Source: Camarhynchus parvulus | Lineage: Eukaryota > Chordata > Aves > Passeriformes > Thraupidae | Length of the DNA: 64,000 nucleotides | Direction of reading: 5' to 3' | Assembly: GCF_901933205.1 (NCBI RefSeq) | Contig: NC_044576.1 | Span: forward strand, 10,325,024 to 10,389,023 | Part shown: positions 1 to 13,318 of the stretch, piece by piece | Numbering within the stretch: the stretch's first letter is position 1 | How the letters are laid out: each line of letters opens with the position of its first letter | Translations under genes and position numbers: made by a program | Notes under the pieces: generated by a model | Told to the model about the DNA's origin: nothing | What the model saw: the letters and a program-made list of their open reading frames with translations, nothing else | Database searches by the model: none

Positions 1-447
1 CCCAAGGAGGAGAGCAATTATGACATAGAAGAAATGAAAAATCCTACAGAGACTGAAAATATTTATAATGAAATATCAGTTATCCCATTATTTGGCGGCT
101 AAAGGAACTAGAGGAAGATGCTGATATTAAAATTTTAGACTTGCATTTTATGTGTTCAAGGAACAAATAGAGTCACAGGAAGAGAAGTTTCGGGTTAAGG
201 CTCCAGACTTCGTTCGAAATGGTGTGAAGAAAAGGTAAAGTGCTGCAGTAATTAAACATCCTCCAATTTAGCATCTTCATGGGTGTAACAACCTCCCAAA
301 ATAAGCTTAAAAATGTTTCCTTCTCCAAAGGAAAGCTACATGAAAACACCAAGATTTGTTGGAATTAAACCCAGGGATCAAATCGTTGCAAGAGGGTGGG
401 TACAGTTGAAAGGCATGGCTGTGGAAGTTTGGAATAAGTGCATGCAG
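1..447 (+). pseudogene. Protein-like fragment at window edge: spliced exons or decayed gene, unidentified
   Basis: The first 450 bases read like protein in three successive plus frames: 1-99 (stop at 100-102), about 99-150, and 152-235. A further open frame covers 331-447. The residues are charged and helix-like, including EESNYDIEEMKNPTETENIY early and RVKAPDFVRNGVKK later. Two explanations fit. In the first, three small exons (1-78, 161-234, 336-447) are joined by introns of 82 and 101 bp. All junctions keep frame, and the last exon ends in a consensus donor (CAG, then GTAAGA at 448). However, the donor at 79 (GTTATC) and both acceptors are weak. In the second, an old gene copy has acquired frameshifts, which would explain why 99-150 also looks coding. 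The fragment is open at the left edge, so the rest would lie outside the window. I do not recognise the family. That the region is coding-derived is a moderate inference, and neither exon model is proven. Confidence 0.3.
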
Positions 448-944
448 GTAAGACTTGAGAAAGGTCAAAAGGACAATCCTTTTTTTCATGTAGCTGAAAA
501 CTCTTCCTTCTTACTTTGGTCTATGAAAGTTTATTCAGTAGAGCAGACTAAGTGCAAATCTAATTGCTAAAGGATTAAAGAGGAAAAAGATAGAAATCTC
601 AAGAAACAGATAATTAGAAAGAATTTAGACACGTTTGTCTACCTTTTCTGAGGAAGCAGTGAGCCAGAGCTAGGTGAAAAGCATAACAATTTTACAAAAT
701 TGCATCACTTTTTTCTTCTCTGAAGCCATTTCAACCGATTCACAGAATTTTAACTCTTCTATAAATCTCCATTCCTTGCTAAAGGCTTCAAAAATCTATT
801 TTTGTAAATCCACTACTAAGTTAAGCTGTTCAAATTATGAAGGACCCTACTTACACTGAAAATGGGCAAATCCTTTAGATAAAGCAAGTGACATAAACAA
901 TGAGGTGCTCTGGCTTATGATTCCACCTGCAAATCACACATATT
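448..944. other. No gene seen; possible intron of the left-edge fragment
   Basis: This is AT-rich sequence after the consensus splice donor at 448. The frame continues open to 570 but loses its protein-like character after the donor, as expected of intron read-through. I see no further exon and no repeat family. Confidence 0.4.
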
Positions 945-992
945 TTGGAGTCAGATCGCTTCAATTTGTTAATTGAAGTGATCTGACTCCAA
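945..992. repeat. Near-perfect hairpin, 22-bp arms
   Basis: The left arm (945-966) and right arm (971-992) are inverted copies separated by the four bases TGTT. Of 22 positions, 21 are Watson-Crick pairs. The exception, G958 opposite T979, becomes a G:U wobble in a plus-strand transcript, so the RNA hairpin would be fully paired on that strand only. The arms begin TTGGAGTCAGATC. It could be a relic of a palindromic miniature transposon or an inverted duplication. A 4-nt loop is short for a canonical microRNA precursor. I see no flanking target duplication. Confidence 0.85.
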
Positions 993-2739
993 CTGAAAGC
1001 TCAAAATTTTCCTGTTCTAATCAAAGAACTTGAAACTTTGAATTAACTGCCTACAAAGCTTGGCAATTTCACCAATCCTGAACCAGAGGTCCATTAATTT
1101 AGAGAAGAATGTTATCTCTCCACCCTTACACACCTCAAAACCTAGCTCATTAGAGAAGCCTTTATTCAGGAAGAAAAAGACCTGGCAAGAAAAAGCAAAT
1201 GGTGCATTCCTAGCAAAAATGTGAAAATTAACACTAACCCAAGCATAAAATATCCACACAATGGAAAATATAATTTTTCCCCCTTTCAGTTTGCATCCAA
1301 ATTTGCAGGTCAGGAATCAGAGAGAAAGAGCCAGTCCCAGCATCACACCACAAACATAACCTGTCCCATAAATCAAAACTTTTCTCCTAAGCAGTGGCAA
1401 AAAAGTTTCCTCCACATTACCTGTCAATGCTGCCTATAGATTACTGATGGCTTCTATTTGCTCCCTGGCACCACACAGATGTGGCACAATAATCATCAGG
1501 AAAAGAGCCACTTCAGGGGAACCAGGCATCTCTGATGTCCCTGGGATCCCTGCATCTTCTTCCTCCTCCCTCTGGGTAGGGAGAGAAGGAAGGGGAACAG
1601 TAGGCTTTTTCACTTCTACCTCTTAATTTTAATTTAGCCTAATATATTGTTAGGATTATTGCAAAAAAAATTATTTTAGTTTATGACAACCCTGCCTTAA
1701 ACTATGAACTATGGCTCCCTTAAGAATCAAAAGAATACAATACAGTATTATAGTGAAAACAGGGCCTCAAAATCCACACAGAGTTCACAGCCCTGAGACG
1801 TTCACAGATCTCACTTTAGTGGAAACAACTGCTTTTGCAACTCCCAAATATTTCCTTTCCCTGGGAGATTAAAGCTCATTTTGAAAACAAAGTTGTGCCA
1901 GACACATCACCTTTTACAATATGCATTGTGCCCCAAACCTCTGAGTGCTGAAAAGGAGCATGGGACACACAGAGGACCCCCCCTTGTACAAATCAGTAAT
2001 TTCTTATTTCTACAGGGAAACAACACAAAAGCCATTATTCTGCTGAAATTGTCCAGGGTGTTCAGTGCTGCATGATGAATCTCTGAGTAATTTCTTTGGA
2101 AGATGGAATAATTTCTTTTAGCACTGATTTAAAGGGAACCAGCCCACTTTGGAATGATACAAGCGAGGACCAGGGATTAATCCTTGTTTTGCCATGTTTT
2201 TCTTCTACTGATCACCAGAAAGGGTTTGGTACAAAAACCTAATGACATTTTAAAATCTGTGAATTACTAATAATTGATTTAGAGATGTTTCTTTTACTGC
2301 TCTCAAGCAGAGGTTCATGAATGGCTGCATGAGGAATTAAGTTGTTACCACACTGCAAAATTTCCACAGAGTTCTTTTCACTTGGAACTTCACTACTTAC
2401 ACTGAACATTAATTCACTTCATAAAAGCTGAGAAAGGAATACAAAACAATTGGATCTTGCAGATAGTTTCCCAACATTGAAAGAAATGGATATTTCCATC
2501 CAGCTTCCACTGTGTTTGGAGGAGAAATTATGTAGTAATTAGAAATTTTACGGAACATGGAGGCAGAGAGGAATGGGAAAAACTCAGAGAAGTAAATGAA
2601 CATTTTAAAAATAACAAGGACTGACCGCAAACTGAAGGGAAGGCATTGAGTGCATCTCAGTTGTGAAAACTGAAGACCAATTTCAAAAGTGACAGGATAG
2701 TGAAGCACTGTCCTCAGGGTATCAGAGAAAGTTCCAAAG
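993..2739. other. No gene seen
   Basis: AT-rich sequence with short scattered open frames on both strands, none over 100 codons and none with convincing splice context. No recognisable transposon or satellite. A pyrimidine-rich stretch near 1545-1580 is the only compositional feature. Confidence 0.5.
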
Positions 2740-2990
2740 ACTAAGTTGTTTGCTTTGCAAAGGGTTTCAACCCTGAGTTTGCAGTGTGGCCAAAGAGTGC
2801 TGGCATGGGGCTACCAAAGCCCTGCTTGCAGCAGAGCCTGGGGTGCTCAGCACCAATCCCCTCCTGCTGTGGCCACTTGCCACAGCTCCCACTGGGATGG
2901 AGCAGGAGCTCCTTGCTGGGGGCTCTGCACTGGCCATGGCATGGCTTGGTGAGTCAATGCCAGGCACTGGGATTGCTGCTAATAAACTGC
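2740..2990. other. GC-richer patch with short palindromes
   Basis: About 250 bases are clearly richer in G and C than the surroundings. They hold a 6-bp-arm palindrome at 2842-2854 (GGTGCT, C, AGCACC) and an 8-bp perfect hairpin at 2866-2886 (GCTGTGGC, loop CACTT, GCCACAGC). Three frames are open here, but this is expected where stop codons are rare, and none has exon-like boundaries. It may be an old transposon fragment or a regulatory patch. I cannot assign it. Confidence 0.35.
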
Positions 2991-5900
2991 AATTTCCTCA
3001 TTTGCATGAGGGCTTATGGAATAAATCCCAGCATCTCAGCCACCAGTGTGAAGAAACTGTTCTAGCAAACACCAGGTCTTTATTGTCCTTTTCAATCTAA
3101 TCTGCTCTGCTTTCCACAAATATTTAACACAAATCAAATCCTAGAGCAAACACATTTTCCCTTCTCAATTTCTTCAAGTTCACTCTCAAAATAGGGATTT
3201 AATCAAAAGAATAATTTTAAGAATCCTCTAAAGGCAAGAAATTTCTGAACTTCACTGCACCATACAAGGAAGATTAATTTCATACTATTGATCTTATAAG
3301 AGCACTTTTAATAATGCTACAAATTATATGTTAATGGAAAGTTCAAATGTCCATTATATGTCTGGAGGAATTGTGATCATAAAGATGACTATGAGGACTA
3401 TGGTCTAAAAGCACTTAAATAGAAGCCTGGTAATTTCCATTTTGAGACGTGTGTTTTTTTCCCTAAACTTTAGCAATAAACAACTGAAAAATGAATGATA
3501 AATCCAATAACAGCAATGAAATAATTCCAGAAATTATAATTTTTTTAGAAAGGCTTGTTTTCTTAGATTTCTTACCACAAATTCTGTGAAAAATCACTGT
3601 CACATTCAAACCCTCATAGTTACTCTCACTAAAGGTAAACAATATGAAAGGCATCTACTCCCCAGTTCCATTTTTAGCTCTGGTACTGCACAGGTATATT
3701 AAACCCAGACAAAATATACAATTGACTCTATTTAAGGTGCTTATTCATGAGCACACTCAGCCAGATGAGAAAAAATTCATATCTGAAAGTAGGTAGGGAA
3801 GTTTAAGTACTTTCTTGAGGGACAGGGAAAGGTGAAGAAGAAGGAAGAGCAAGATAAATTGGAGAGCTTCATAATAAATTTTAAAGGCACTACATTTCAA
3901 TCCTTGAAATCACAGCCTTTCAGATTTCACTGAAATTCCTGACCAAACACTGTTCTCACTTCCAGAACTTGGTAGCACTTAGACTTGAGCTCTAAATGAT
4001 TAAATACTTGAGATTGTGCATGAGAAATTAGTTTTACCTGTATTTTCTACTTGTTTTTCTATGCAAATAATGGTATTTGATTTTTTTTTTCAGAGCATCT
4101 TTATGCAGGTAGTCAGGAAGAATTTAACTTAGATACCTACAAAAGAATGAAAAATTATCTTCATCAATCTGCCAGAGAAGAGAAATTGGAATTGCTACAG
4201 CTTAAAATTTTATGCAGGTTTTATTAGACTCTGTAGAAGCTTCTCAATAAAATTGATTGCTTTCCACCTACAATGGCTGGAGACACAATCCAGAAGGTGA
4301 AGCTATCATTCAGCTCTTATTGGCATTTTACATATTCAGGCTGTCTTTTTCTCTTTGGTTACAGAGTCAGATAGGAGTGTGTGCATAAATGAGCAGCTCA
4401 GGAAAGCAAAGCCATATTCTCCCCACAGTCCCTGAAGGGCATATTGTTCAGGAGGATTCAGAAAAGAACTATGGTCAGTCTCCATTTGCTTCCTAAGAGT
4501 TGAGCAACGTGGAGTGAAAATCTGTCCCCCATCAGCCAGCAACTGAAAGGCAATTTCTATCGCCATGTTATCATGACCTGCTTCAAACACCTGACAAAAC
4601 ATTGGCTTTATTGCTAATCATATCCCCAGTGATACCACATTTCCAATGTAAAGAAACATGAACATGGTTAGGAACACTGAGAATCATGCACTGCCTTTAA
4701 AATCATTTAATTTCTAGTCCCTTTCCAATACTCAGATTAAATCACACCTTTACGAGCTTTCAATTATTAAAATTTATGAATACAAAAGGATATTTATTTC
4801 AAATCTGACTCTACAATCTCAAATATAATTTTAACAAAATCAGCTAGTTCATTAAATCTTTATTCCCTGGAATTTTCCATCAGTTGAGCCCATAATGTTT
4901 TAGTCCTCCCCTAAAACACTTAAGATCTGGTTATCTTTTAGCAGTGAACATTTACTGCTTTACAGATGGACAATGGCTAATGCAAGCATTGTGTAAATGC
5001 ATTATTACTCATGGATATGAGCTTAGCTTTTTAATTGGTGTATACCTCTCTTCCATCTGCCTGCCTTTGCTTTTTCCACGCAGATAGAAAAATAGTTTTT
5101 ATTTAATTACATCTTTTATTGTTTCACTGACATTTTCCCACGCCATCCTTCAAAAATAGGAACAAACAATAACACTCTTTCCTGGCTTTTGAACACCTCA
5201 TTTACTCAAAGCCTAATTTGCTGCAGTTTGTTGAAGTCCATGAAAATAAGACATTTTTTTAAAGCTAACCAAGTGCTGATCTGCTTTGTGCTTCAAGAAT
5301 AATTTATTCTTCTTAGCTAGATAAACTTCTTGTTTATTTCTTAAACCTTCAGATTAACATATTAATTGCATAATTGCTGCACTTCTACAGGGCTTAATTC
5401 TGCCAGAGAAAAGAGAGACTTGCTAGGAAGGAGTTTATCTATTTCAGACTTTCAGGCCTCATGCAGGGACCTGTATAAACTGACAAGTTGAATTTTAACA
5501 AATTAATTAATTAATTGGGATAGCATATCTGATTGCTGTTGAGCTGTTCTGTTCCAATTTAGCTGACACTTCCCAATGGCCAGTGTGTCCTGTATTTCAG
5601 ATTTCAAAGAGGTAGGACAAGCTCCCTCCTATTACCAGAGATCTCTTCTATGGACCTGGTCTCACATTTACCGATTTCCATGAAAACAGAAAGAAAAAGA
5701 CAAAAATGGCTCCAAGCAAACACAGTAGAAGAGAAAATGTTCTGACATTTATTAGTGTCTCCAGCCATTCCCATATAAATCAGTACCCTCAATATATTAT
5801 CTGTGCATAATTAAAGAATTTCCTTTAAAATCGTTGGCTTTTTCAAATATTCCAGTGAATAATTTTAGAGGCTGATTACTTTGATGGGGAAATAAGTTCT

Positions 5901-8900
5901 TTATCTCTGCCTGGTGAAGGTTGGGGTTTGCAAGGTATTGATAAAATTCAACTGTTTAAAAAAATAGTAATAGGCCCCATCAATTTTCCATGTCTCTAGC
6001 CAGAGCTCTATATCATGAAAATAAATATATGCATTAAATATAAGTATTAATAAATATATCTACTAAAAATAATATCCAAAGGCTATTTCAAAGGAAAGCA
6101 CATTTCTTAGTAGCCATGCCTAAAAACAGATTAGATTTTATTTAAGTTTATTTGTTTTTTTTAAAGTTGAACAATTTTTTAATCTTAATGTTTAATGCAT
6201 GAAAGAAGTGTGAACAGTACATATTGATTTTGATATTTCACTTCTGCTCCTCCTTTAATCTGGAGATAAAAATTGGATGTTATTCTTAGAATAATCTAGA
6301 GGAACCACTGAGGTTTCCAGTATTTCAGGTAGTCATGGCAAAAAGAAGCAAGTGACAGGTAAGAGAGGAAGAGTTGGAAACCTCAGAAAAAGTTCCAACT
6401 TCCTACTTTTCCTCTATTTTTTTCTCCCCAGCCACAGCTCTTTGAGACCTCAAGATATGGCATTCAGGCTGCTGCACCCTTCACTTGCTAGGTACAACAT
6501 TTACATTTAATTTTCTCTTATCAGAATCAGACTAAATAATTATTTCTGTGTGTCTGGTTCTGGTTGCAAGGAGCTTGGTCTGGCTGTGAGCTGGCTGATG
6601 TACCTGCCTGGGCACTGGGGCCCTGGGCAGAGGTTTCAGAAAGCCTTTCCTACGTGATTTAGAAGCCCCACTTTGTGAACTAAGATTTTTAACTGGTATT
6701 CATGTAAACATTTTTCTTCCTGGATATTAGACACTGAAAGGAAGAATAAAAAAGGTTTGGAGTTTTTCATTCAATCATCACTCAATTCATGAGAGCTGAG
6801 ATCATGGAATAAAATGTTCCATCTTCTCTTCAAGGAAGAATTCTAAACATCCCTAATAAACAGTCTTGATAATTTCTTATTCAAGACACTATTCTACAAG
6901 GACTTAACTACATGCTGTACTTTGTAAGATAAAGAATCTCCACTAAAACACTGGTTAATAGAGAGATAAAGTCTGAGGGAAAATCCTGGTATGGAAGAAA
7001 ATGAATACTGGGCTGATATTAAGACTCTTTTGCCAGAATCCCCAACTTCAATGCACATGTTTATATAACACTTTTAAATTAAATATTCAATCTCTAACCT
7101 GAGACCTGCATATGAATGCTGGAAATCCATCAAATATGGCCTAAATGTCCTGAAAGCCCATGCTTTAAAAACAGTTGGAGAATGAACTTTGAGCAGAAAG
7201 AAGTTTTCTGTGGAGTATTTGACAACTCTGTAGCACCAGTGATATTGAGCAAAGGTATAAATATCTGCATCAGTAATAAATAGTTTGTACTGCCAGTAGA
7301 TGAAGGAATGTAAAGGAACTATACAAGCCACTCCTCTGTAGTACTCCACCAAGAACAGAAAAAGTTACTGAAAAGAGTAGAAAAGTGTTTAGAGAGTTTC
7401 TGACATTCAATTGTCTTCAGAAAAGAGTAGTGAACATTTCTGCAGACATTTGTGACAGATCCTACTTGTTTGCCAGTGAAAGAATTCATCAATACTAAAT
7501 ATAACTCAGCACAATGACACATTTTAGCTAATTTTGAAAGCAATCCTAGTCTGCATCTACATTCATAGCTTTGGAAGAAATTCCTCAAAAAAAAGCTTCC
7601 TTTATATGACAGATAGTGAAAAAATATATATGCTAGTTACCCATCTGCAGCATAAATGTTGATAACCGGAAGGGATTTTTAAATAGGCATTTTTAAAATT
7701 TAACAGTGTCTATTTGCAAAGCTATATTTAAAGGTCAGAAATAATGAGTGTCTTGCAATAAAATCATGCAGATGATGCGACACAGACAGTCATGTTACAA
7801 GTTTTACTAGCAGCGGACTATTATTGTTCTAGAGAAAGAGCCATGTATTCAAATACACCTTATTGTCAGATAAAATGTGTTGCTAGGTTGTACAGCAGGG
7901 CAATGAATAAACAAAAAGAATGAACAGAGTCCTGGCTTCAAAAGAATGGCTCTGTGGGATACAAAGAAGTAAAACATGGAGATGAAATGAACTGGAACAG
8001 AATCTATTTGCATTAGGGATTGAACACAGTGGGAAGGTGAGCAGCACTTCACTGTACAAGAGCAAAATAAGTTAAATACCCCAGCAATGGTTTCACATCC
8101 CAGAAATGAGCTTTCACTGCTGTTAAAACTTCAGCTACTTGTTTTTCACCAAAACTTTTTTAAACAACCAAACTCCTTGTTTGCATCTCTATTTTCAATT
8201 CATGCCACAGTTTTAAGTATGCTCAAATGCTATAGACAAGTTGAGAGATCTTACAGCTTTTCAATTATGGATTTCCTTTGAAAATTTTCTTAACAGATCC
8301 AGTATTGTGCTTTCACTTTCTCTAATAAATTTCTTCTTTTCAAAGTCTATGCACATGGAGAATCAATTCACACTTCAGAACAAAGAAACACTTAAGAAGT
8401 AGTCTACAAAGGTAAAGTTTGTTTAAATGCTATGTCATTTGCAGACTTAAAAGAATGAAAAAATATTTTACCTTAAAAATGAATGACAATTTAAAACTAA
8501 CAAGCATGCTAAAAAAATGAATAAAATTTCCTGTTTTTTAGGCAAATGTCATGCCATATTTTATTTAAGGTGTGCCTTCTGTTCTGGTCTCTTCCTTCTG
8601 TATTACTCCCAACATAAAATATGCTCATCTTACTGGTCATCAGAATTTTTAGGCCATCTGGGAGTCTGAAATTGTTGGAAATTCAACATTGAATTCTACA
8701 TGTGGGGGTGAAATGTGAACTTCACTTTTCCTCAGAAGATACATGAAGGACATTTTTCATCTTCCACCCTGAGTGAGATCTATGTAGAACCTAAATACTG
8801 TATGACTATACTTCCCTAAGAGATAAATTTCCCTGAAGATCTGTGGAATAAGGGTGCCATTTGTTTACAGGCTTATCAGGAAAAAACTAAACCTGGAGAG

Positions 8901-10124
8901 ACCAACTGTCTCCTGATATTTTGAGTATTTCACATGTTTGACATCATTCCTGGTACAGCACCACCTACTTCATTTGGCATCTATAAATGTGAGAAAATGT
9001 ACAAAAAGAATTGTATTAATTTGGAGTACAGGAAACAAACATGAAGGAATAAAATCCAGGGCCCTTTATGTACTCTGATGGACTAACTATAAAACTAATA
9101 TGTCAAAAATGGAGCACACATTCAGTACCACAAGAAAAAACTCTCTGGGAAATTCGATCAGTCTGCAAACCCAGGATTTTCATGGGAATGGGCTGTGCCA
9201 AATCACCTCAGACATATGCATTGTTACCTTAAAATCCATGGTAAATCCAAATTTCAATGTCACCCTTAAAAAAAAAAAAGGCAAAAAACCCCAAACAGTT
9301 TTCATAGCAATTTATAGATCCAAAGGTCAAGCCAGAAAAGAATAGATTTTAAATGACACTGGCATGGGAGAATGATGAAATCTTAATGGACAAATAAAAG
9401 GAGTTTAATTAATTCAAATGCTGTTACAATGTGCACTCAGCTGAAGAAGTATTTGAAATTTTATGAGCTCTTAAATAGAACCAAGCTTTACTATAACGCC
9501 CAGTAGAACTTGTCCCTCACCTTCTAAAAATTAAATACTTTGTGAGGAAAGATAAAGTTTCTCATGAGGCCAGTCCAAGCACGGGAAATTGTCTGCTTAG
9601 GAAATTAAGAATCACCTGCCTTGGTGACCACAATTTCCCTGGAAAATACATCAAAGTAAAGGTCTTATGACCAAAATCAATTACTAGAAGATGTAACTTC
9701 AAAACAAAGAGACTCCACTTGATTTCCTGCATCCTCTTAGAGGAAAGGATTGGAGTGTTATGACAATCATAAAATAACACAACATACTCTGAAAGCTGCT
9801 CAGGTGCCCTGCTGGGAGGTGACATACACATATGTCCTACTCCACACACCTGGTATGAAATACTAAACAACTCATGGGACTGATCAAAATGACATGATTG
9901 TGTATTACAATTCCACAGTTAATTAGGAAAAACGTTGCGTTTCCTACTGCTTCTTCACTGGATGGTCTGTGTCCAATTCAGCAGGTCATATGCAGTTCAC
10001 AATTCCTCTCATAATCCATTATTCCCTTCCTGCAAAAGGACTACACTTTCATTAGTGTTTACTTTAAAGCTCAGATATTCAGCTGAGCATGAAGCGGCCC
10101 ATGAAGAGCCTGTTCACCATGAAG
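2991..10124. other. Long AT-rich non-coding stretch
   Basis: Seven kilobases without a gene that I can support. Minor items are a four-copy AATT run at 5501-5516, a T-run near 4080, A-runs near 9270 and many AATAAA-type hexamers expected from composition. Open frames reach 102 codons (9562-9870, minus) but lack splice sites and protein-like character. I recognised no LINE, LTR or DNA-transposon remnant. Confidence 0.5.
5501..5516. repeat. (AATT)4 microsatellite
   Basis: Four perfect copies of AATT, self-complementary along their whole length. This is a short simple repeat of no evident function. Confidence 0.9.
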
Positions 10125-10132
10125 TGACGTCA
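10125..10132. promoter_or_regulatory. Full CRE palindrome TGACGTCA
   Basis: A perfect 8-bp cAMP-response element, the binding site of CREB/ATF factors. It contains a CpG, which is uncommon in this AT-rich sequence. There is no adjacent TATA box or first exon, so any role would be as an enhancer. It may also be a chance match. Confidence 0.3.
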
Positions 10133-12949
10133 GATTAGAGCAAAGAATGAGAACAGTGAGGATGTACTTTCTTCTCCCACCTTTCTGTATCTAAGCAGCA
10201 GGTTGTGTGAAAAAGAAGTGAAGAAAGGCTGACCCTCTCCTGCTTGACACTGACATGTGCAGGCACAGTTGTCACATACAGGAGAGTTGCTGTTCTCCAC
10301 TGCTCCTCAGAAATGGCAGAAAATGAACTCACTGGAGAAGTTCAAAGATAGATGTAACCCGCCATGCTCCTGCACAGAGCTTACAGGAAACCCACTGTCT
10401 CCAATAACCATGGATTTTATCCAGTTGTATGCTCAAAGGACTGATTTGAAGGATTTTCTCAAACTATTTACATAAAGTCAATTAAAATGTCTTTTAAAAT
10501 AAATAGTTCAAAATTGACATTTTCCAAAAACCCTTCATGATTTGCAATATTAACTTTTCATGCTGCAGTAGATCCCAGAAGATTGATTTGCCATAATTAA
10601 ACAGTGTATTTAATGTACTACTGAGTGTGAGGGAAAGGATGGGCACGCTCTTCAGGGCTGCTGAAACATGAAGTATCCAAGGTCAAATGCTGGCATTTAA
10701 GTTTTAACTCAGGAATAGAAATGCTGGTGGAAAATGCATTATTTTCAGCAGTGGCACAACAGCTGAAAATATCCATGTCGCTGTCTTTTTAGAAATTTTT
10801 ATTTATTTATAATGTGGAATTTCCAACTCCATCATCATTAAGTTGCCATTTGTACAGCATTCTGCCCAATGTTTCTAGCTCTTTTTAATGCACCTCCATA
10901 TTGGGCTGAAACAAAGTTCTACAGGAGTGTCCAATTTTTTTCAATTATCAGCAGTATGATGCCAGATTTGTTATGTGCCACCTCATTTCATTTACTGCTA
11001 TTTACTGTCCTCCAGCTGTCAGCATCAATGTTTATTTTCTACCTGCTTGCTGCCAAGCTGCATTTCTAGAGCTGTTATGCATCTACATTTCACCCACACT
11101 GCTCTTTTCATCATTATTTGTAGCACCATCTATAAACATGAAATCCAACCTTCAAATGTCAGGCAGTTATCCACAAAAGGGTACCCAAATCACTAAATGC
11201 TGGCTTCTCCACTCATCTCTTCAGAGATTTGATTTAGTTTGACATGTCATGCAAATAATATCCAAGTACACACTGAAATTAATGTGCAAAAGAAAACATT
11301 TACTCTGTTCCCTCAGCCAGGCTTCAGCAGTAAACATGATTGTCACCAATGTTATGTTGTTTTGTCCCTCGCTTTCCTCAAAGAGAGTTGAACTTGTAGT
11401 GTACCTAAAATAAACAACCACTCAACAACCTACAGTCATAATATTTACTTGTTTAACACTTTAAAACATCAGCATGCCATGCTTAGAATACTGAAAGCAA
11501 TTCAGAACATTAAACAATAACAAATCACCGCTGCCTTCAAGCAAAAATTAAAACAAACAAAACAGTTAAACATAATTTTTGTGTATTCTGCTGCAAATTG
11601 CACACAGACAACAGAGGTGAGAAAGCCTCATAGAGCTCAGACTTTGACTCCTATGTGTTTCACTGAGGCTTGAAATTTAGCATGGATTAATTAAACATTA
11701 AAACAATCAAAGTAACCCAGGCCTTGAGTCTCATTCAAAAATAGATACATCTCCTCTAAAATACCCTTGCCCTGGTGCACTGCACAGTTGTAAGGCTGGG
11801 GGCACTGGTGACTGGAGAACATGACAGGATAGAGCTGCACAAAGCATTTACTGCAGGAACTGGCAGCATGGAAAAAAGCAGACATGGTTCTGGACAAACA
11901 AGGCCTCTCTCATGTGTGAAATAAACTCAAATGATCTTTCACAATTGAAGGAAATATTTTTCTTCCCTTAATACTTGTCAACCTTTATTAAGACATTATT
12001 TTCATCAAGCAGTGCTTGAATTGCATGTGTCTGACACATTAATTTATCTGCAAAGGTCAGAGCAGCAGCACCAGGCCCAGAGGAGGCCTGGCTGGCAAGG
12101 GGATTTCTTGTACACAGGAGCACAAAAACACAACACAGACTACTTTATTTTGCAGTGCGTGACTACAGGGAACAACACAGCAGCTTCTGCACAAGTTTTG
12201 GGAACAGAATGCCTTATCAACACAATTATACATTAATTTCAATCCATACTTAAAGAGATTGTGTCTATTTGACCCCAAGGTTGCACTGCTTCATGAGTCT
12301 GCTATCCATGCAGCTTGGGAATATCTAATAGAAATGATGTAATAAAGGAAAGGAAAAAAAAAAAGACTGAAAAATGCAAGATGAAAATACAGGTCAAGGA
12401 ACAAATAAAATGAACCAGTGCATTTTTTTTCTTGATCCTATATTAGAAGTATCATCTCACTGTTGTGATACTATACACCTTTTAATGCTAATATTACAGA
12501 TTCTATAACTCTGGAGAAAGGTAATACATATTTCAGTCAAAACTGAAATTGAACTATGCCTACTTTATTTTTCTCCTACTTTAAGATCTTTTATTATTAT
12601 TCCCATAGTAAATACTTCTTCCAAACATAAGATAGTTAGTTTGAGGTGTCCAGTATGGTAAGAATCTTTTTTTGATGCAATATCTCAACAATAATCTAAT
12701 ATTGCAGCAGATTTAAACTATCTCTGTCACTTTAGCTTGAAGGTGATCCTGTTAGACTAATTTAATCTTAGAAAAGCAGTGACCTTCTTGCAACAAAGCT
12801 TGTGATCAACAGCTTAATGCAGCCAATAGCCATATGAAGGGCAAATACAGGGAAAACTCAAAATATTCGGATGTGCTGCTATGACTATTCAGATGCGCTC
12901 CTGAAATCAGTGCGGACAGTTTACTGATTATACATCTGGAAGACTGCTC
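10133..12949. other. No gene seen
   Basis: AT-rich sequence with short open frames only. An A-run near 12355 and a T-run near 12423 are the simple-sequence features. Nothing recognisable as a transposon, RNA gene or exon. Confidence 0.5.
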
Positions 12950-13318
12950 CTATGAAGGAATACTAGCCCTAGGTTTATGAAAATGTTCTAAAGCCTTTAT
13001 AGGCCAATTGATAAGGCAGACTACAGAAACTGTGAGAGGTTTATTATATTCATCATAAGAGATGCACTTATTTGTACTGTTAAGGAATATAATAGTGGTT
13101 TTATAGGACTTCTGTAATTTTAGCATTTCTACCCCCAGAGCTCCTCTTAAATGTTTTAATTGTCTCATTTGACAAGTTACATATAATACTTGCTCTCCTG
13201 CTTCTGTAAAGAGACAAGTTAGCCTGATTGCAATCCAGCAGTGAATGCAAGTGATGCTTTTATACACAATACACATGGCTTCAGTCCTGAAACACCTCTG
13301 CCAAGGCAGTGGGATCAC
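12950..13318 (-). other. Unassigned 122-codon open frame, possible terminal exon
   Basis: A methionine-initiated frame of 122 codons is long for an AT-rich background. The reverse strand has a good splice-acceptor sequence (TTGTCTCTTTACAG) ending at 13204. An alternative reading is therefore a terminal exon from 13203 down to the stop at 12950, about 84 residues. The central part (TEAGEQVLYVTCQMRQLKHL and onward) looks protein-like, with mixed charged and hydrophobic residues. There is no signal peptide and no motif I can name. I found no second exon upstream. It could be a decayed transposon or gene fragment, or chance. Confidence 0.15.

Noticed and set aside
945..992. Canonical microRNA precursor
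   Set aside because: The loop is only four bases and the stem is about 22 bp, shorter than a typical precursor stem. No flanking base-paired extension was seen.
2740..2990. Coding exon in the GC-richer patch
   Set aside because: Several frames are open at once, there is no acceptor with a pyrimidine tract, and the residues are low in recognisable structure.
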